64,000 bases of DNA from DATBJJ01 sp963750915 (GTDB lineage Bacteria; Acidobacteriota; Vicinamibacteria; Vicinamibacterales; 2-12-FULL-66-21). The notes beneath the pieces were generated by a model, which ran no database searches, had not been told where the DNA came from, and worked only from the letters and a program-made list of their open reading frames with translations. Position numbers and translations under genes: made by a program. Of this stretch, positions 23,077 to 31,450 are shown piece after piece. The stretch spans positions 62,001-126,000 of the forward strand of contig CAVVSF010000002.1 of assembly GCA_963750915.1 (NCBI GenBank). The letters are read 5' to 3'. The first letter of the stretch is position 1. Every line of letters starts with the position of its first letter.

Positions 23077-23121
23077 CCCGGTGGCTCGGTCGTTCGCGGC
23101 TCGAACGATCGAACCACCGGG
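23077..23121. repeat. Long imperfect stem-loop between convergent genes
   Basis: CCCGGTGG (23077-23084) and CCACCGGG (23114-23121) extend inward through TCGTTCG / CGAACGA to give about 18 of 20 paired positions and a five-base loop. There is no T-run, so if it ends transcription it does so by another route. The inner units resemble diverged heptads. Confidence 0.7.
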
Positions 23122-23170
23122 TAACTGTTCCCGCCCGGGCATCACCAGTTCCGTCCTCGCGTTCCCCTGC

Positions 23171-23650
23171 TCAGAACTTCAAATTCAAACCCGCATAGAA
23201 GCGCTGCGGCTTCGAATGCCGCGGCTCGCCCTGCAGCGTGAATATCCGGTAGTCGAGGCGAAGCCGCAGCGGCCCCGCGAGATTGACCTTGACGCCGCCG
23301 CCGACGTTGATCCCGACGTTGGTTTCAGAGTCTTCGTCGAGCGATTCGCGATAGACGCCGCCACCGGCCGTGCCGTAGAACTGCATGCCGGCAATCGGAA
23401 TCGGTGTCTGCAGCAGGCCGTTGAACATGAACGTCCGCAGGCTCGGCGCGAGCTCGTCGAGGTTGTCCCGGGTGTGGCCGTACTCGAATTCGAAGCCAAC
23501 GATCACGAGGCCGAATCCGACGCCGAACCCCGTGGTGACGCGATTGACCGGCGTCGGGTTGGTGCCGAGAAAGGCAGTAATGTCAGCTGACGCCGTCGAC
23601 GGCAGCAGGACGAGCGCGGCAGTGAGAACCAGCGGGACGCGTTTCGACAT
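23171..23650 (-). CDS. Small outer-membrane beta-barrel protein
   Basis: 159 residues with a signal peptide (MSKRVPLVLTAALVLLPSTASA) and a series of short alternating strands (GFGVGFGLVIVGFEFEYGHTR, FYGTAGGGVYRE, GGGVKVNLAGPLRLRLDYRIF), ending YAGLNLKF. The terminal Phe is the usual signature recognised by the BAM machinery. It resembles OmpA/OmpW-type eight-stranded barrels. Function unknown. The start is close to a heptad array shared with the divergent acyl-CoA dehydrogenase. Confidence 0.75.
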   Translation of the reverse strand: MSKRVPLVLTAALVLLPSTASADITAFLGTNPTPVNRVTTGFGVGFGLVIVGFEFEYGHTRDNLDELAPSLRTFMFNGLLQTPIPIAGMQFYGTAGGGVYRESLDEDSETNVGINVGGGVKVNLAGPLRLRLDYRIFTLQGEPRHSKPQRFYAGLNLKF

Positions 23651-23673
23651 GCTTCAGGATACTTGACGGTCGG

Positions 23674-23708
23674 GGCCCGAACCCCGAAACCCGAGCTCCG
23701 AGCCCCGA
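23674..23708. repeat. Heptad array (NNCCCGA), 5 units
   Basis: GGCCCGA, ACCCCGA, AACCCGA, GCTCCGA, GCCCCGA without a break in phase, in the divergent gap between the barrel gene and acyl-CoA dehydrogenase. Confidence 0.9.
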
Positions 23709-23741
23709 GATTGGCCCCGTGCTACATTCGTACAGCCGACC

Positions 23742-24884
23742 ATGGATTTCCGCCTGACCGAAGAGCAGGAGCTGCTGCGGCGCACGGTTCGCGAGTTCGC
23801 GGAAGCCGAGATGCGGCCCCACGTCTCGGCCTGGGACGAGGCGCAGCAGTTTCCGATGGACCTGCTGCCGAAGCTCGCCGACCTCGGGCTGACCGGGATC
23901 CAGTTTCCGGAGCAATACGGGGGTGCCGCGCTCTCAGCGGTCGACTACTGCATCTGCATCGAGGAGCTCGCGCGCGTCTGTCCGGCGATTGCGCTGTCGG
24001 TGGCGGCGCACAACGGCCTCTGTTCCTCGCACATCTCGATGTTCGGCAGCGAGGCGCAGAAGCAGCGATACCTCCCCAGGCTGATTCGCGGCGAGGTGCT
24101 GGGCGCCTGGGGTCTGACCGAGGCAGGCGCCGGCAGTGACGCCGCCGGTATGCGGACGACTGCCGTGCGCGACGGCGATGGCTGGATCGTTAACGGCGCC
24201 AAGACGTTCATCACGCACGGGCGCATCGGCGGGGTGATGGTCGTCATCGCCGTCACCGATCGCGGCAGGGGCCATCGCGGCATCTCGGCGTTCGTCGTCG
24301 AGCACGGCACGCCGGGGATGTCGGCCGGCAAGAAAGAGAACAAGCTCGGGATGCGCGCCAGCGACACGAGCGAGGTGATCTTCGACCACTGCCGCGTCGC
24401 CTCGGACCAGCTGCTCGGGGAGGAAGGGCAGGGGTTCATCAATACGCTGCAGGTGCTCGACGCCGGACGGATCGGCATCGCCGCGTTGTCGGTGGGCCTG
24501 GCGCAGGGCGCCTACGACGCGGCGCTGGCCTACGCGAGGGAGCGGCGCCAGTTCGGCCAGCCGATCGCCGGTTTTCAGGCGATCCAATGGAAGCTCGCCG
24601 ACAACGCGACCCGCATCGAGGCGGCACGGCTGCTGACGTGGCGCGCGGCGGCACTGCGCGACAGCGGCGCCCGGACAACCCGTGAGTCCTCCGTCGCCAA
24701 GCTCTACGCCAGCGAAATCGCGGTCAAGGCGGCGGATGACGGCGTCCAGATTCACGGCGGCTACGGCTTCGTGAAGGACTACCCGGCCGAGAAGTATTTC
24801 CGCGACGTGAAGCTGCTGACGATCGGCGAAGGCACGAGCGAGATCCAGCGGCTCGTGATCGCCAGGCAACTCCTCGGCCTGTGA
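23742..24884 (+). CDS. Acyl-CoA dehydrogenase (short/branched-chain type)
   Basis: A 380-residue FAD enzyme oxidising acyl-CoA to enoyl-CoA. AWGLTEAGAGSDAAGMRTTA (about 125-144) is the first signature; the second ends GVQIHGGYGFVKDYPAEKYFRD, and IGEGTSEIQRLVIARQLLGL carries the active-site Glu of short-chain dehydrogenases. The first base step to electron-transfer flavoprotein is assumed from the family. It overlaps the MeaB-epimerase gene by four bases (GTGA), placing it with propionate or branched-chain amino acid breakdown. Confidence 0.93.
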   Translation: MDFRLTEEQELLRRTVREFAEAEMRPHVSAWDEAQQFPMDLLPKLADLGLTGIQFPEQYGGAALSAVDYCICIEELARVCPAIALSVAAHNGLCSSHISMFGSEAQKQRYLPRLIRGEVLGAWGLTEAGAGSDAAGMRTTAVRDGDGWIVNGAKTFITHGRIGGVMVVIAVTDRGRGHRGISAFVVEHGTPGMSAGKKENKLGMRASDTSEVIFDHCRVASDQLLGEEGQGFINTLQVLDAGRIGIAALSVGLAQGAYDAALAYARERRQFGQPIAGFQAIQWKLADNATRIEAARLLTWRAAALRDSGARTTRESSVAKLYASEIAVKAADDGVQIHGGYGFVKDYPAEKYFRDVKLLTIGEGTSEIQRLVIARQLLGL

Positions 24885-26242
24885 CCCATTCACCTCTACG
24901 AGACCGTGTGCTCGCGGGCGATCCCCGCGCCATCGCCAGGGCGATCACGCTGATCGAAAACGAAGCGCCCTCGAGCATGGCGCTGCTGCGCGATCTGTTT
25001 CCCCATACCGGCCGCTCCTATCTGGTCGGCGTCACCGGTCCCCCCGGCGCGGGCAAGAGCACGCTCACCGACCGGTTGACGACGGCCATCCGCGCCACCG
25101 GGCGGACGGTCGGCATCGTCGCCGTCGACCCGACCAGCCCGTTTACCGGCGGCGCCATTCTCGGCGACCGGGTCCGGATGCAGGCGCACGCTGGCGACGA
25201 CGGCGTCTTCATTCGCAGCATGGCGACGCGTGGCCACCTCGGCGGCCTGGCCCGCGCCACGAGTGAAGTTGCGCTGGTCTTCGACGCCGCGGGCAAAGAA
25301 GTCGTCCTGATTGAAACCGTCGGCGTCGGACAGGACGAGGTCGACATCGTTCGTTCCGCCGACGTGTCGATTGTGACAGTGGTGCCGGGAGCGGGCGACG
25401 ACGTCCAGGCGTTGAAGGCCGGGATCATGGAGATCGCCGACATCTTCGTCGTCAACAAGGCGGATCGCGAGGGCGCCGATCGGACGGTCGCGTCGATCGA
25501 GGCACTGCTCTCGCTGCAGCATTACGGCGCCGACGAATGGCGGCCGCCGATCGTCAAGACCGAGGCGACCACCGGCAAGGGGGTCGACGAACTGATGGCC
25601 GCGATCGAGCGGTTTCGCTCGCATCCGGCCGGCGGCGGCGTCGCGCGCCGCCGGGCGCGCGCCGAGTGGCGCGTCCGTGAACTGCTGTCGCAGCGCTTTC
25701 AACAGCACGTCGAGCGCGCGGTGCTCGCACCGGGCGAGCTCGAGCGGCTGCTGGATCGCATCGCCGACCGCGAAATCGACCCGTATTCAGCGATCGACGA
25801 CGTCCTGGCGAGAGCGTTGTCCGGGAGCTCGGGGCGGCCGGCGGCAATGCGGCTCGATCACATCGGCATCGCGGTCGCCGACGTCGGCGCCGCCCTCGCG
25901 TTCTACCGCGACGCGCTCGGCCTGGCGTGCGACGCGCCGGAAGACGTGGCGACGCAGCGGGTGAGGGCGCATTTCATTCCCGCGGGCGAAGCGGCGCTCG
26001 AGCTGCTGGAGGCAACGGCCGAGGATTCTCCGATCGCCAAATACGTCGCGAAGCGCGGCCCCGGCCTCCATCACGTCACGCTGCGCGTGCCGGATCTGCG
26101 GGCGGCGCTCGAGCGCCTGAAGGCGCGCGGCGTCCGGCTGATCGACGACGCGCCGCGGCCCGGTGCGCACGGGTCGCTCGTTGCCTTCGTGCACCCGTCG
26201 AGTGCGCACGGCGTCCTGGTCGAGCTCAAGGAGAGCACGTGA
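24881..26242 (+). CDS. Fusion: methylmalonyl-CoA mutase-associated GTPase (MeaB) plus methylmalonyl-CoA epimerase
   Basis: One continuous 453-residue frame. Residues 1-315 are MeaB: Walker A GVTGPPGAGKSTLTD, EVVLIETVGVGQDEVDIV and the G4 motif NKADREGAD. Residues about 325-453 are a glyoxalase-fold epimerase: MRLDHIGIAVADVGAALAFYRDALG, then HHVTLRVPDL and VLVELKE, giving the two His and Glu metal ligands. MeaB guards the B12-dependent mutase and the epimerase prepares its substrate, so the fusion joins two consecutive needs of one step. The mutase itself is not in the window. The linker GSSGRPAAM would hold an internal ATG, so separate initiation of the epimerase cannot be excluded. Confidence 0.88.
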   Translation: MTHSPLRDRVLAGDPRAIARAITLIENEAPSSMALLRDLFPHTGRSYLVGVTGPPGAGKSTLTDRLTTAIRATGRTVGIVAVDPTSPFTGGAILGDRVRMQAHAGDDGVFIRSMATRGHLGGLARATSEVALVFDAAGKEVVLIETVGVGQDEVDIVRSADVSIVTVVPGAGDDVQALKAGIMEIADIFVVNKADREGADRTVASIEALLSLQHYGADEWRPPIVKTEATTGKGVDELMAAIERFRSHPAGGGVARRRARAEWRVRELLSQRFQQHVERAVLAPGELERLLDRIADREIDPYSAIDDVLARALSGSSGRPAAMRLDHIGIAVADVGAALAFYRDALGLACDAPEDVATQRVRAHFIPAGEAALELLEATAEDSPIAKYVAKRGPGLHHVTLRVPDLRAALERLKARGVRLIDDAPRPGAHGSLVAFVHPSSAHGVLVELKEST

Positions 26243-27075
26243 GGTTCGGCGATCTCGAACTGCTGCCGCTCACGGACGGCACCTTTCGCCTCGACGGCGG
26301 CGCGATGTTCGGCGTCGTGCCCAAGCCGTTGTGGCAGAAGCGGGCGCCGGCCGACGATCGGAACCGGATTCGCCTCGGCCTCCGCCCGCTCGTCGTCCGC
26401 GGCGAGCGGACCCTTCTCATCGACGCCGGCATCGGCGGCAAGATGGACGAGAAGAGCATCGAGATCTACGCCATCGATCGCAGCCGGCATCTCGATCACG
26501 CCCTGGCGGACGCCGGCGTTCGTCGCGAAGACATCGACATCGTGCTGGCTTCGCACCTGCATTTCGATCATGCCGGCGGCTTCACGACGCGGGACGACCG
26601 CGGCCGGCTGGTGCCGGCGTTTCCGCGCGCGCGTTACGTGGTGCGGACCGCGGAGTGGGAGGATGCGATGCATCCGCACGAGCGCAATCGCGCCAGTTAC
26701 CTGGCGGAGAACTTCGCGCCGCTGGCGGAGGCCGGCGCGCTCGACCTGGTCGACGGCGACGACGCGATCATGCCCGGCGTTCGCGTCGTCCGCACCGGCG
26801 GCCACACGATGCACCATCAGATCGTGATGATCGAGTCAGGCGGACGGACGGCGGTGTTCGCTGCCGACCTGATGCCGACGGCGGCGCACGTCGACGAGCC
26901 CTGGATCATGGGCTACGACCTCTATCCGATGGATACCCTGGCATTCAAGCGTGGCTTCGTGCGAGAGGCGATCGCGGGACACTATCTGATATTCTTCGAG
27001 CATGACCCTGATATCGCGGCCGGCTACATCCGCGACGAGGGCGGACGGAAGCGGATAGAACCACTGCCGGTGTGA
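26239..27075 (+). CDS. MBL-fold metallohydrolase
   Basis: 278 residues from GTG 26239, which overlaps the previous stop (GTGA). The zinc-binding signature SHLHFDHAGG is at about residues 104-113, GGHTMHHQIV further on supplies the next His, and FAADLMPTAAH the bridging Asp. The family is the quorum-quenching lactonase/MBL group, but no substrate is implied. Its tight link with acyl-CoA dehydrogenase and the methylmalonyl-CoA fusion suggests a thioester or lactone-type role in the same catabolic unit; this is inference. Confidence 0.85.
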   Translation: MRFGDLELLPLTDGTFRLDGGAMFGVVPKPLWQKRAPADDRNRIRLGLRPLVVRGERTLLIDAGIGGKMDEKSIEIYAIDRSRHLDHALADAGVRREDIDIVLASHLHFDHAGGFTTRDDRGRLVPAFPRARYVVRTAEWEDAMHPHERNRASYLAENFAPLAEAGALDLVDGDDAIMPGVRVVRTGGHTMHHQIVMIESGGRTAVFAADLMPTAAHVDEPWIMGYDLYPMDTLAFKRGFVREAIAGHYLIFFEHDPDIAAGYIRDEGGRKRIEPLPV

Positions 27076-27079
27076 GAGC

Positions 27080-27107
27080 CCCCCGAACCCCGAGCCCCGA
27101 GCCCCGA
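27080..27107. repeat. Heptad array (NCCCCGA), 4 units, upstream of mtnP
   Basis: CCCCCGA, ACCCCGA, GCCCCGA, GCCCCGA in perfect phase, 17 bases before the mtnP start. Its complement forms the array directly after mtnP. Confidence 0.9.
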
Positions 27108-27124
27108 CAGAGCTACTGATATAT

Positions 27125-27983
27125 ATGACGACCATCGGCATCATTGGCGGCAGCGGTCTGTACGACATGGCGGAGTTGACCGACCGCGAGGAACGCACGA
27201 TCACGACGCCGTTCGGCGAGCCTTCGGCCTCCTACGTGACCGGCTCGCTGCGAGGCAAGCGTGTCGCCTTTCTCGCCCGGCACGGCGCCGGCCATCGCCT
27301 GCTGCCGACGGAGCTGAACTTCCGCGCCAACATCTACGGCTTCAAGACGCTCGGCGTCGACTACATCCTTTCGGCCAGCGCGGTCGGCAGCCTGAAGCAG
27401 GAGTACAAGCCGATGGACCTGGTCATTCCCGATCAGTTCCTCGATCGCACGCGCGGCCGGATCTCGACCTTCTTCGGCGACGGCATGGTCGCGCACGTCG
27501 GGTTCGCGCACCCGTTCTGTGCCCGCACTGAGCGACATCGCCTACCGCTCGGCGCAGTCAGCCGGCGCCACCGTCCACAAGGGCGGCACCTACGTCTGCA
27601 TGGAAGGGCCGCAGTTCTCGACGCTGGCGGAGTCGAACCTGTACCGCAGCTGGGGCATGGACATCATCGGCATGACCAACCTCCAGGAAGCGAAGCTGGC
27701 GCGCGAAGCGGAGATTTGTTACACGACGATCGCGCTGGTCACCGACTACGACTGCTGGCATCCGGAACACGACCAGGTGACCGTCGAGATGATCATCGGC
27801 AACCTGGTGCAGAACGCGAAGACGGCGCAGCAGGTCATCGCCGGCGCCGTCGACGCGCTGCCGTTCGAGCGCACGTGCGACTGCGCGACGGCGCTGAAGC
27901 ACGCGATCATCACCAGACCCGAGGCGGTGCCGGCCGCCGTCAAACGCGATCTCGCGCCGATCGTAGGGAAGTACCTGGCGTAA
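27125..27983 (+). CDS. mtnP: S-methyl-5'-thioadenosine phosphorylase, broken frame
   Basis: About 286 residues if one extra base near 27521 is ignored (FC-PALSDIAYRS). MTAP signatures are present: GIIGGSGLYDM, RHGAGHRLLPTELNFRANIYG, and GTYVCMEGPQFSTLAESNLYRSWGMDIIGMTN with EAKLAREAEICY. It phosphorolyses methylthioadenosine to adenine and methylthioribose-1-phosphate. The next gene is a PfkB-family kinase that may recycle nucleosides. The gene is bracketed by complementary heptad arrays. Confidence 0.9.
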
Positions 27984-27986
27984 GAG

Positions 27987-28035
27987 TTCTCGGGGCTCGG
28001 GGCTCGGGGCTCGGGGTTCGAGGTTCGGCGTTCGG
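27987..28035. repeat. Heptad array (GGCTCGG), 7 units, downstream of mtnP
   Basis: TTCTCGG, GGCTCGG x3, GGTTCGA, GGTTCGG, CGTTCGG in perfect phase. It is the reverse complement of the type found before mtnP, so the 5' and 3' untranslated ends of that message could pair. Confidence 0.92.
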
Positions 28036-28098
28036 GATTTAGCCGTCGTAGGGCGGGCGCTTCACCGCCGCCTCGCAGACAGGAACAAACACTCAACC

Positions 28099-29047
28099 AT
28101 GTCCATCATCGTCACCGGTTCGATCGCCTACGACTACCTGATGTCGTTTCCCGGCAAGTTCACCGAGCATTTCCTGCCGGAGCACATGACGCGGGTGAGC
28201 CTCAGCTTCCTCGTCGACTCGATGGACAAGCGGCGGGGCGGCTGCGCGCCGAACATCGCCTACACGCTCGCGCTCCTCGGCGAGCGGCCGCTCCTGATGG
28301 CGACGGCGGGTCAGGATTTCGACGACTACCGGCGCTGGCTGGACGCGGCGGGCGTCGACACTTCGCTCGTCCGCGATGTCGCCGGGAAGTTCACGGCGTC
28401 GTTCTTCTGCAGCACCGACGTCGACAACAACCAGATCGCGTCGTTCTATACCGGGGCGATGGCCAACGCCGCGGAGCTGTCGTTTCGCAATGCGCTCCGG
28501 CGCCTCGCTGGCGATCATCTCGCCGAACGATCCGCAGGCGATGGTGCAGTACGCGGAAGAGTGCCGGACGATCGGGCTGCCGTTCATCTGGGACCCGGGA
28601 CAGCAGTGCGCCCGCATGGACGGCGCCGACCTCGCCGCCGGCCTGAGCGGTTCGGGGATCGTCATCTGCAACGACTACGAGTTCGAGCTGATCCGGCAGA
28701 AGACCGGGATCGGCGAGGCTGAGATCCTGTCGCACACCGGCGCGCTCGTCATCACGCGCGGTGAGGCGGGATGCTCGATCTATACGGCTGAGGGCCGCGT
28801 CGATGCGCCGGCGGTGCCACCGGAAAAGATCGTCGACCCGACGGGGGTCGGCGACGCCTTCCGCAGCGGCTTCATGAAAGGGCTGGCGCATCGCGCCGAC
28901 TACGTCGTGTGCGCCCGGCTTGGCGCCGTCGCCGCGACCTACGCCCTCGAGCATCTCGGCGGCCAGAGCCACAGCTTCACGTGGGGCGAGTTCGCGGCCC
29001 GTTATGAGGACCACTTCGGCCGGCTCTCGCTCGATCAGCGCTCCTGA
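28099..29047 (+). CDS. PfkB-family carbohydrate/nucleoside kinase, broken frame
   Basis: About 316 residues across a break at about 28490-28498 (one extra base). N-terminal MSIIVTGSIAYDYLMSFPGKF and RRGGCAPNIAYTLALLGERP are the substrate side. The C-terminal signature DPTGVGDAFRSGFMKGL has the catalytic Asp and the anion hole. The GGCAPN and long lid (DVDNNQIASFYTGAM) look like adenosine-kinase-like PfkB proteins. Beside an MTA phosphorylase, nucleoside salvage is a reasonable role, but ribokinase activity is not excluded. Confidence 0.82.
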
Positions 29048-29573
29048 CCGTCGTCCGGACCCGCCGGCGGCGTCAGGCGGCGGCCGTCTCGCCGCCGCGC
29101 TGACGCTGGTGTCGCTGCTCTGGACCGCGCTCATTGTCGCTGCCCCGGCGGCTGCGACGCCGACGCGCTCGCCGCTGCTTTCGGCGCTGACCTATCACGC
29201 CGGCTCCTACATCTGTCATCAGCGGCCGGACCGCTCGTTCCACGTCGACGGCCGCCGCTTCGCTGTCTGCGCCCGCTGCACCGGTCTTTACGCCGGCGGC
29301 GCGCTCGGGCTCCTGCTGGCCGTGGGGCTGCGCCGCCGATGGTCGACCGGCGGTACCCGTATCGCGCTCGCCGTCGCGCTGATGCCGATCGCAGCGACGA
29401 TCGCGCTCGAGTGGCTGGGTCTGCTCAACACCTCGAATCTGGCCCGGTTCGCCACCGGTTTCCCGGCCGGTCTCGTCGCCGGCATCGTGATCAATGCGAT
29501 GTTGTTGGCCCCGAGCCCGCGAACCTTCTGGACTGGGCCTGTCGAAGACGGACCCCGATCTCGATTCCCTTGA
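29004..29573 (+). CDS. DUF2085 membrane protein
   Basis: About 189 residues from ATG 29004, which overlaps the kinase end by 44 bases. Later starts would remove only the non-membrane leader. The diagnostic Cys stretch SYICHQRPDRSFHVDGRRFAVCARCTGLYAGG is followed by about three membrane helices. The conserved CxRC may bind metal or form disulfides. Function unknown in the family. It is first in a string of small membrane proteins. Confidence 0.75.
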   Translation: MRTTSAGSRSISAPDRRPDPPAASGGGRLAAALTLVSLLWTALIVAAPAAATPTRSPLLSALTYHAGSYICHQRPDRSFHVDGRRFAVCARCTGLYAGGALGLLLAVGLRRRWSTGGTRIALAVALMPIAATIALEWLGLLNTSNLARFATGFPAGLVAGIVINAMLLAPSPRTFWTGPVEDGPRSRFP

Positions 29574-29589
29574 TATGATCCAGAGATAG

Positions 29590-30000
29590 ATGCCATCGAA
29601 GATCACCACGGCCGAGACCGCTCGCGCGTCGGCTGAACCGGGAGTGCTGGCGCTGGTGTGCGTTGCCGCCTGGCTCGTGCCAGGCGCCGGGCATCTGTAT
29701 CTCGGGCGGCGACAGAAGGCGATCGTGTTTTTCGTTGCGCTGCTGACGATGTTCGGGTTCGGACTGCTGCTCGAGGGCCGGATCTTTCCGTTCGAACTGT
29801 CGGAGCCGCTCGTCGCCCTGGCCGCCATCGCCGATCTCGGGCTCGGGCTGCCGTGGGTCGTGGCCCGTCTCGCCGGCGCCGGCGCCGGGACGGTGACGGC
29901 CGTGACCCACGAGTACGGAAATACCTTCCTCATCGTCGCGGGTCTCCTCAACTTCCTCGTCATCCTCGACGCCTTCGACGTCGCGATGGGCCGCAAATGA
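29590..30000 (+). CDS. Small multi-spanning membrane protein (DUF6677-like)
   Basis: 136 residues, with three or four membrane helices. The first helix contains LVPGAGHLYLGRRQKAIVFF, a motif resembling TM2-type small membrane proteins. It ends FDVAMGRK just before a GTG-started 57-residue frame. Function unknown; likely one unit with its membrane-protein neighbours. Confidence 0.65.
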   Translation: MPSKITTAETARASAEPGVLALVCVAAWLVPGAGHLYLGRRQKAIVFFVALLTMFGFGLLLEGRIFPFELSEPLVALAAIADLGLGLPWVVARLAGAGAGTVTAVTHEYGNTFLIVAGLLNFLVILDAFDVAMGRK

Positions 30001-30031
30001 ACGCCGCCATCGTCGCTGCCGGGATCGGTTC

Positions 30032-30205
30032 GTGACCAGTCACCTCGGGCTCCTGGCGGTGTTCGCGTTCCTGGTTGCGACGGTGTTCGCGGCGCTGATG
30101 CGCGACGATCCGCGCGAGCAGCTGCGGAGCGGCGGGCTGATGTTCGGCGGGTTCCTCGCCGTCGCGATCGTCCTGTCCTGGCTGATGTACCCGCTGCCGC
30201 TCTGA
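30032..30205 (+). CDS. 57-residue membrane protein
   Basis: A short frame from GTG 30032 to TGA 30203-30205: MTSHLGLLAVFAFLVATVF, a charged turn MRDDPREQLRSG, then a second helix (GFLAVAIVLSWLMYPLPL). Two membrane helices with an acidic/basic turn look like a real small protein, not noise. It fits snugly between the DUF6677-like gene and vanZ. No family recognised. Confidence 0.55.
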   Translation: MTSHLGLLAVFAFLVATVFAALMRDDPREQLRSGGLMFGGFLAVAIVLSWLMYPLPL

Positions 30206-30212
30206 CGTTCCG

Positions 30213-30596
30213 GTGAGACGCCTTCTCCTCTGGGGGCCTGCCGCCGCGCAGATGCTCCTCATCTTCATCGCATCGTCGGTGCCAGGCGATCAGTTGCCGG
30301 GGACGATCTCCGACAAGCTGGCCCATCTTCTCGTCTACGCCGTGCTCGGCGCCGGTTTCATGCTGCCGCTGTCCGGCGGTCGCCTCGCCGGCATGACGAC
30401 GATGAACGCCGCGTGGGCCCTGGCACTGTCGATCGCTTACGGCATCACCGACGAGATCCACCAGAGCTTCACGCGCGGCCGTACGCCCGACGTCAAAGAC
30501 CTCGTCGCGGACGGCATCGGCGCCGCGATCGGCATCCTCGGGGTGCTGACGATCGCGGCAATCGCGGCCCGATTCCGGCCGACGCCGCGCCGGTGA
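30213..30596 (+). CDS. VanZ-family membrane protein
   Basis: 127 residues from GTG 30213, seven bases after the previous stop. Four helices with the VanZ signature: FIASSVPGDQ, DKLAHLLVYAVLGAGF with its His, and ITDEIHQSFTRGRTPDVKDLVADGIGA (Glu-His-Gln-Phe and the Asp). VanZ domains occur in teicoplanin-resistance clusters but also widely as envelope proteins of unknown role. No other resistance gene is nearby. Confidence 0.85.
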   Translation: MRRLLLWGPAAAQMLLIFIASSVPGDQLPGTISDKLAHLLVYAVLGAGFMLPLSGGRLAGMTTMNAAWALALSIAYGITDEIHQSFTRGRTPDVKDLVADGIGAAIGILGVLTIAAIAARFRPTPRR

Positions 30597-30648
30597 CGCG
30601 AACCTGCGAGGTATACTTTCGAGCCCCTTTGTGTATCCTGAGTCCTGC

Positions 30649-31446
30649 ATGAGCCTCGAGCCGCCCACATTCGCCAACCTGCTCGTCGAGCGCGACGACG
30701 CGGTGGCGATCGTGACCGTCAACCGGCCGAAAGTCATGAACGCCCTGAACGTGCAGACGCTGGGCGAGCTGGAGCGCGTCATGACGACTCTGGCGGAAGA
30801 CGACACCATCCGCACAATCGTCGTCACGGGCGCGGGAGAGAAGGCGTTCGTCGCCGGGGCTGACATCGGCGAGCTCGCCGCGTTGACGCCGGCGGCGGCT
30901 CGCGATCATGCCGCGAAAGGGCAGCAGGTCTTCGCGCTGATTGAGCAGCTCGGCAAGCCAGTTGTCGCCGCGATCAACGGCTACGCCCTCGGTGGCGGCT
31001 GCGAGCTGGCGATGGCCTGCACGATTCGTATCGCCGCGGCGACGGCCAGGCTCGGGCAGCCGGAGATCAACCTCGGGCTCATTCCCGGCTTTGCCGGCAC
31101 GCAACGGCTGCCGCGCCTGGTTGGCGCCGGCCGCGCGCTCGAACTGCTCCTTCTCGGCGATCCGATCGGCGCCGAAGAGGCGTTGCGGATCGGGCTGGTC
31201 AACAAGGTGGTGCCGCCGGCGGACCTGATGGACGAAGCGCGCCGCCTGGCGACGGCGCTGGCGGGGAAGGCGCCGATCGCGGTCGGTTACATCCTCGACG
31301 CGGTCTACGCGGGCGCACAAATGTCGCTGGCGGAAGGACAGGCGCACGAAGCGGCGCTCTTCGGCCTGGCAGCGGCGACCGACGACATGCGCGAGGGCAC
31401 GCGCGCCTTTCTCGAGAAACGCAAACCAGAGTTCAAGGGGCACTGA
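30649..31446 (+). CDS. Enoyl-CoA hydratase/isomerase (crotonase)
   Basis: 265 residues from ATG 30649 (an upstream ATG at 30631 is also in frame). GADIGEL, INGYALGGGCELAMACTIR and LGQPEINLGLIPGFAGTQRL preserve both catalytic Glu residues and the oxyanion-hole glycines. It hydrates trans-2-enoyl-CoA in beta-oxidation. TATACT at 30612-30617 may be its -10 element. The window also holds an acyl-CoA dehydrogenase about 6 kb upstream. Confidence 0.9.
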   Translation: MSLEPPTFANLLVERDDAVAIVTVNRPKVMNALNVQTLGELERVMTTLAEDDTIRTIVVTGAGEKAFVAGADIGELAALTPAAARDHAAKGQQVFALIEQLGKPVVAAINGYALGGGCELAMACTIRIAAATARLGQPEINLGLIPGFAGTQRLPRLVGAGRALELLLLGDPIGAEEALRIGLVNKVVPPADLMDEARRLATALAGKAPIAVGYILDAVYAGAQMSLAEGQAHEAALFGLAAATDDMREGTRAFLEKRKPEFKGH

Positions 31447-31450
31447 GCGC

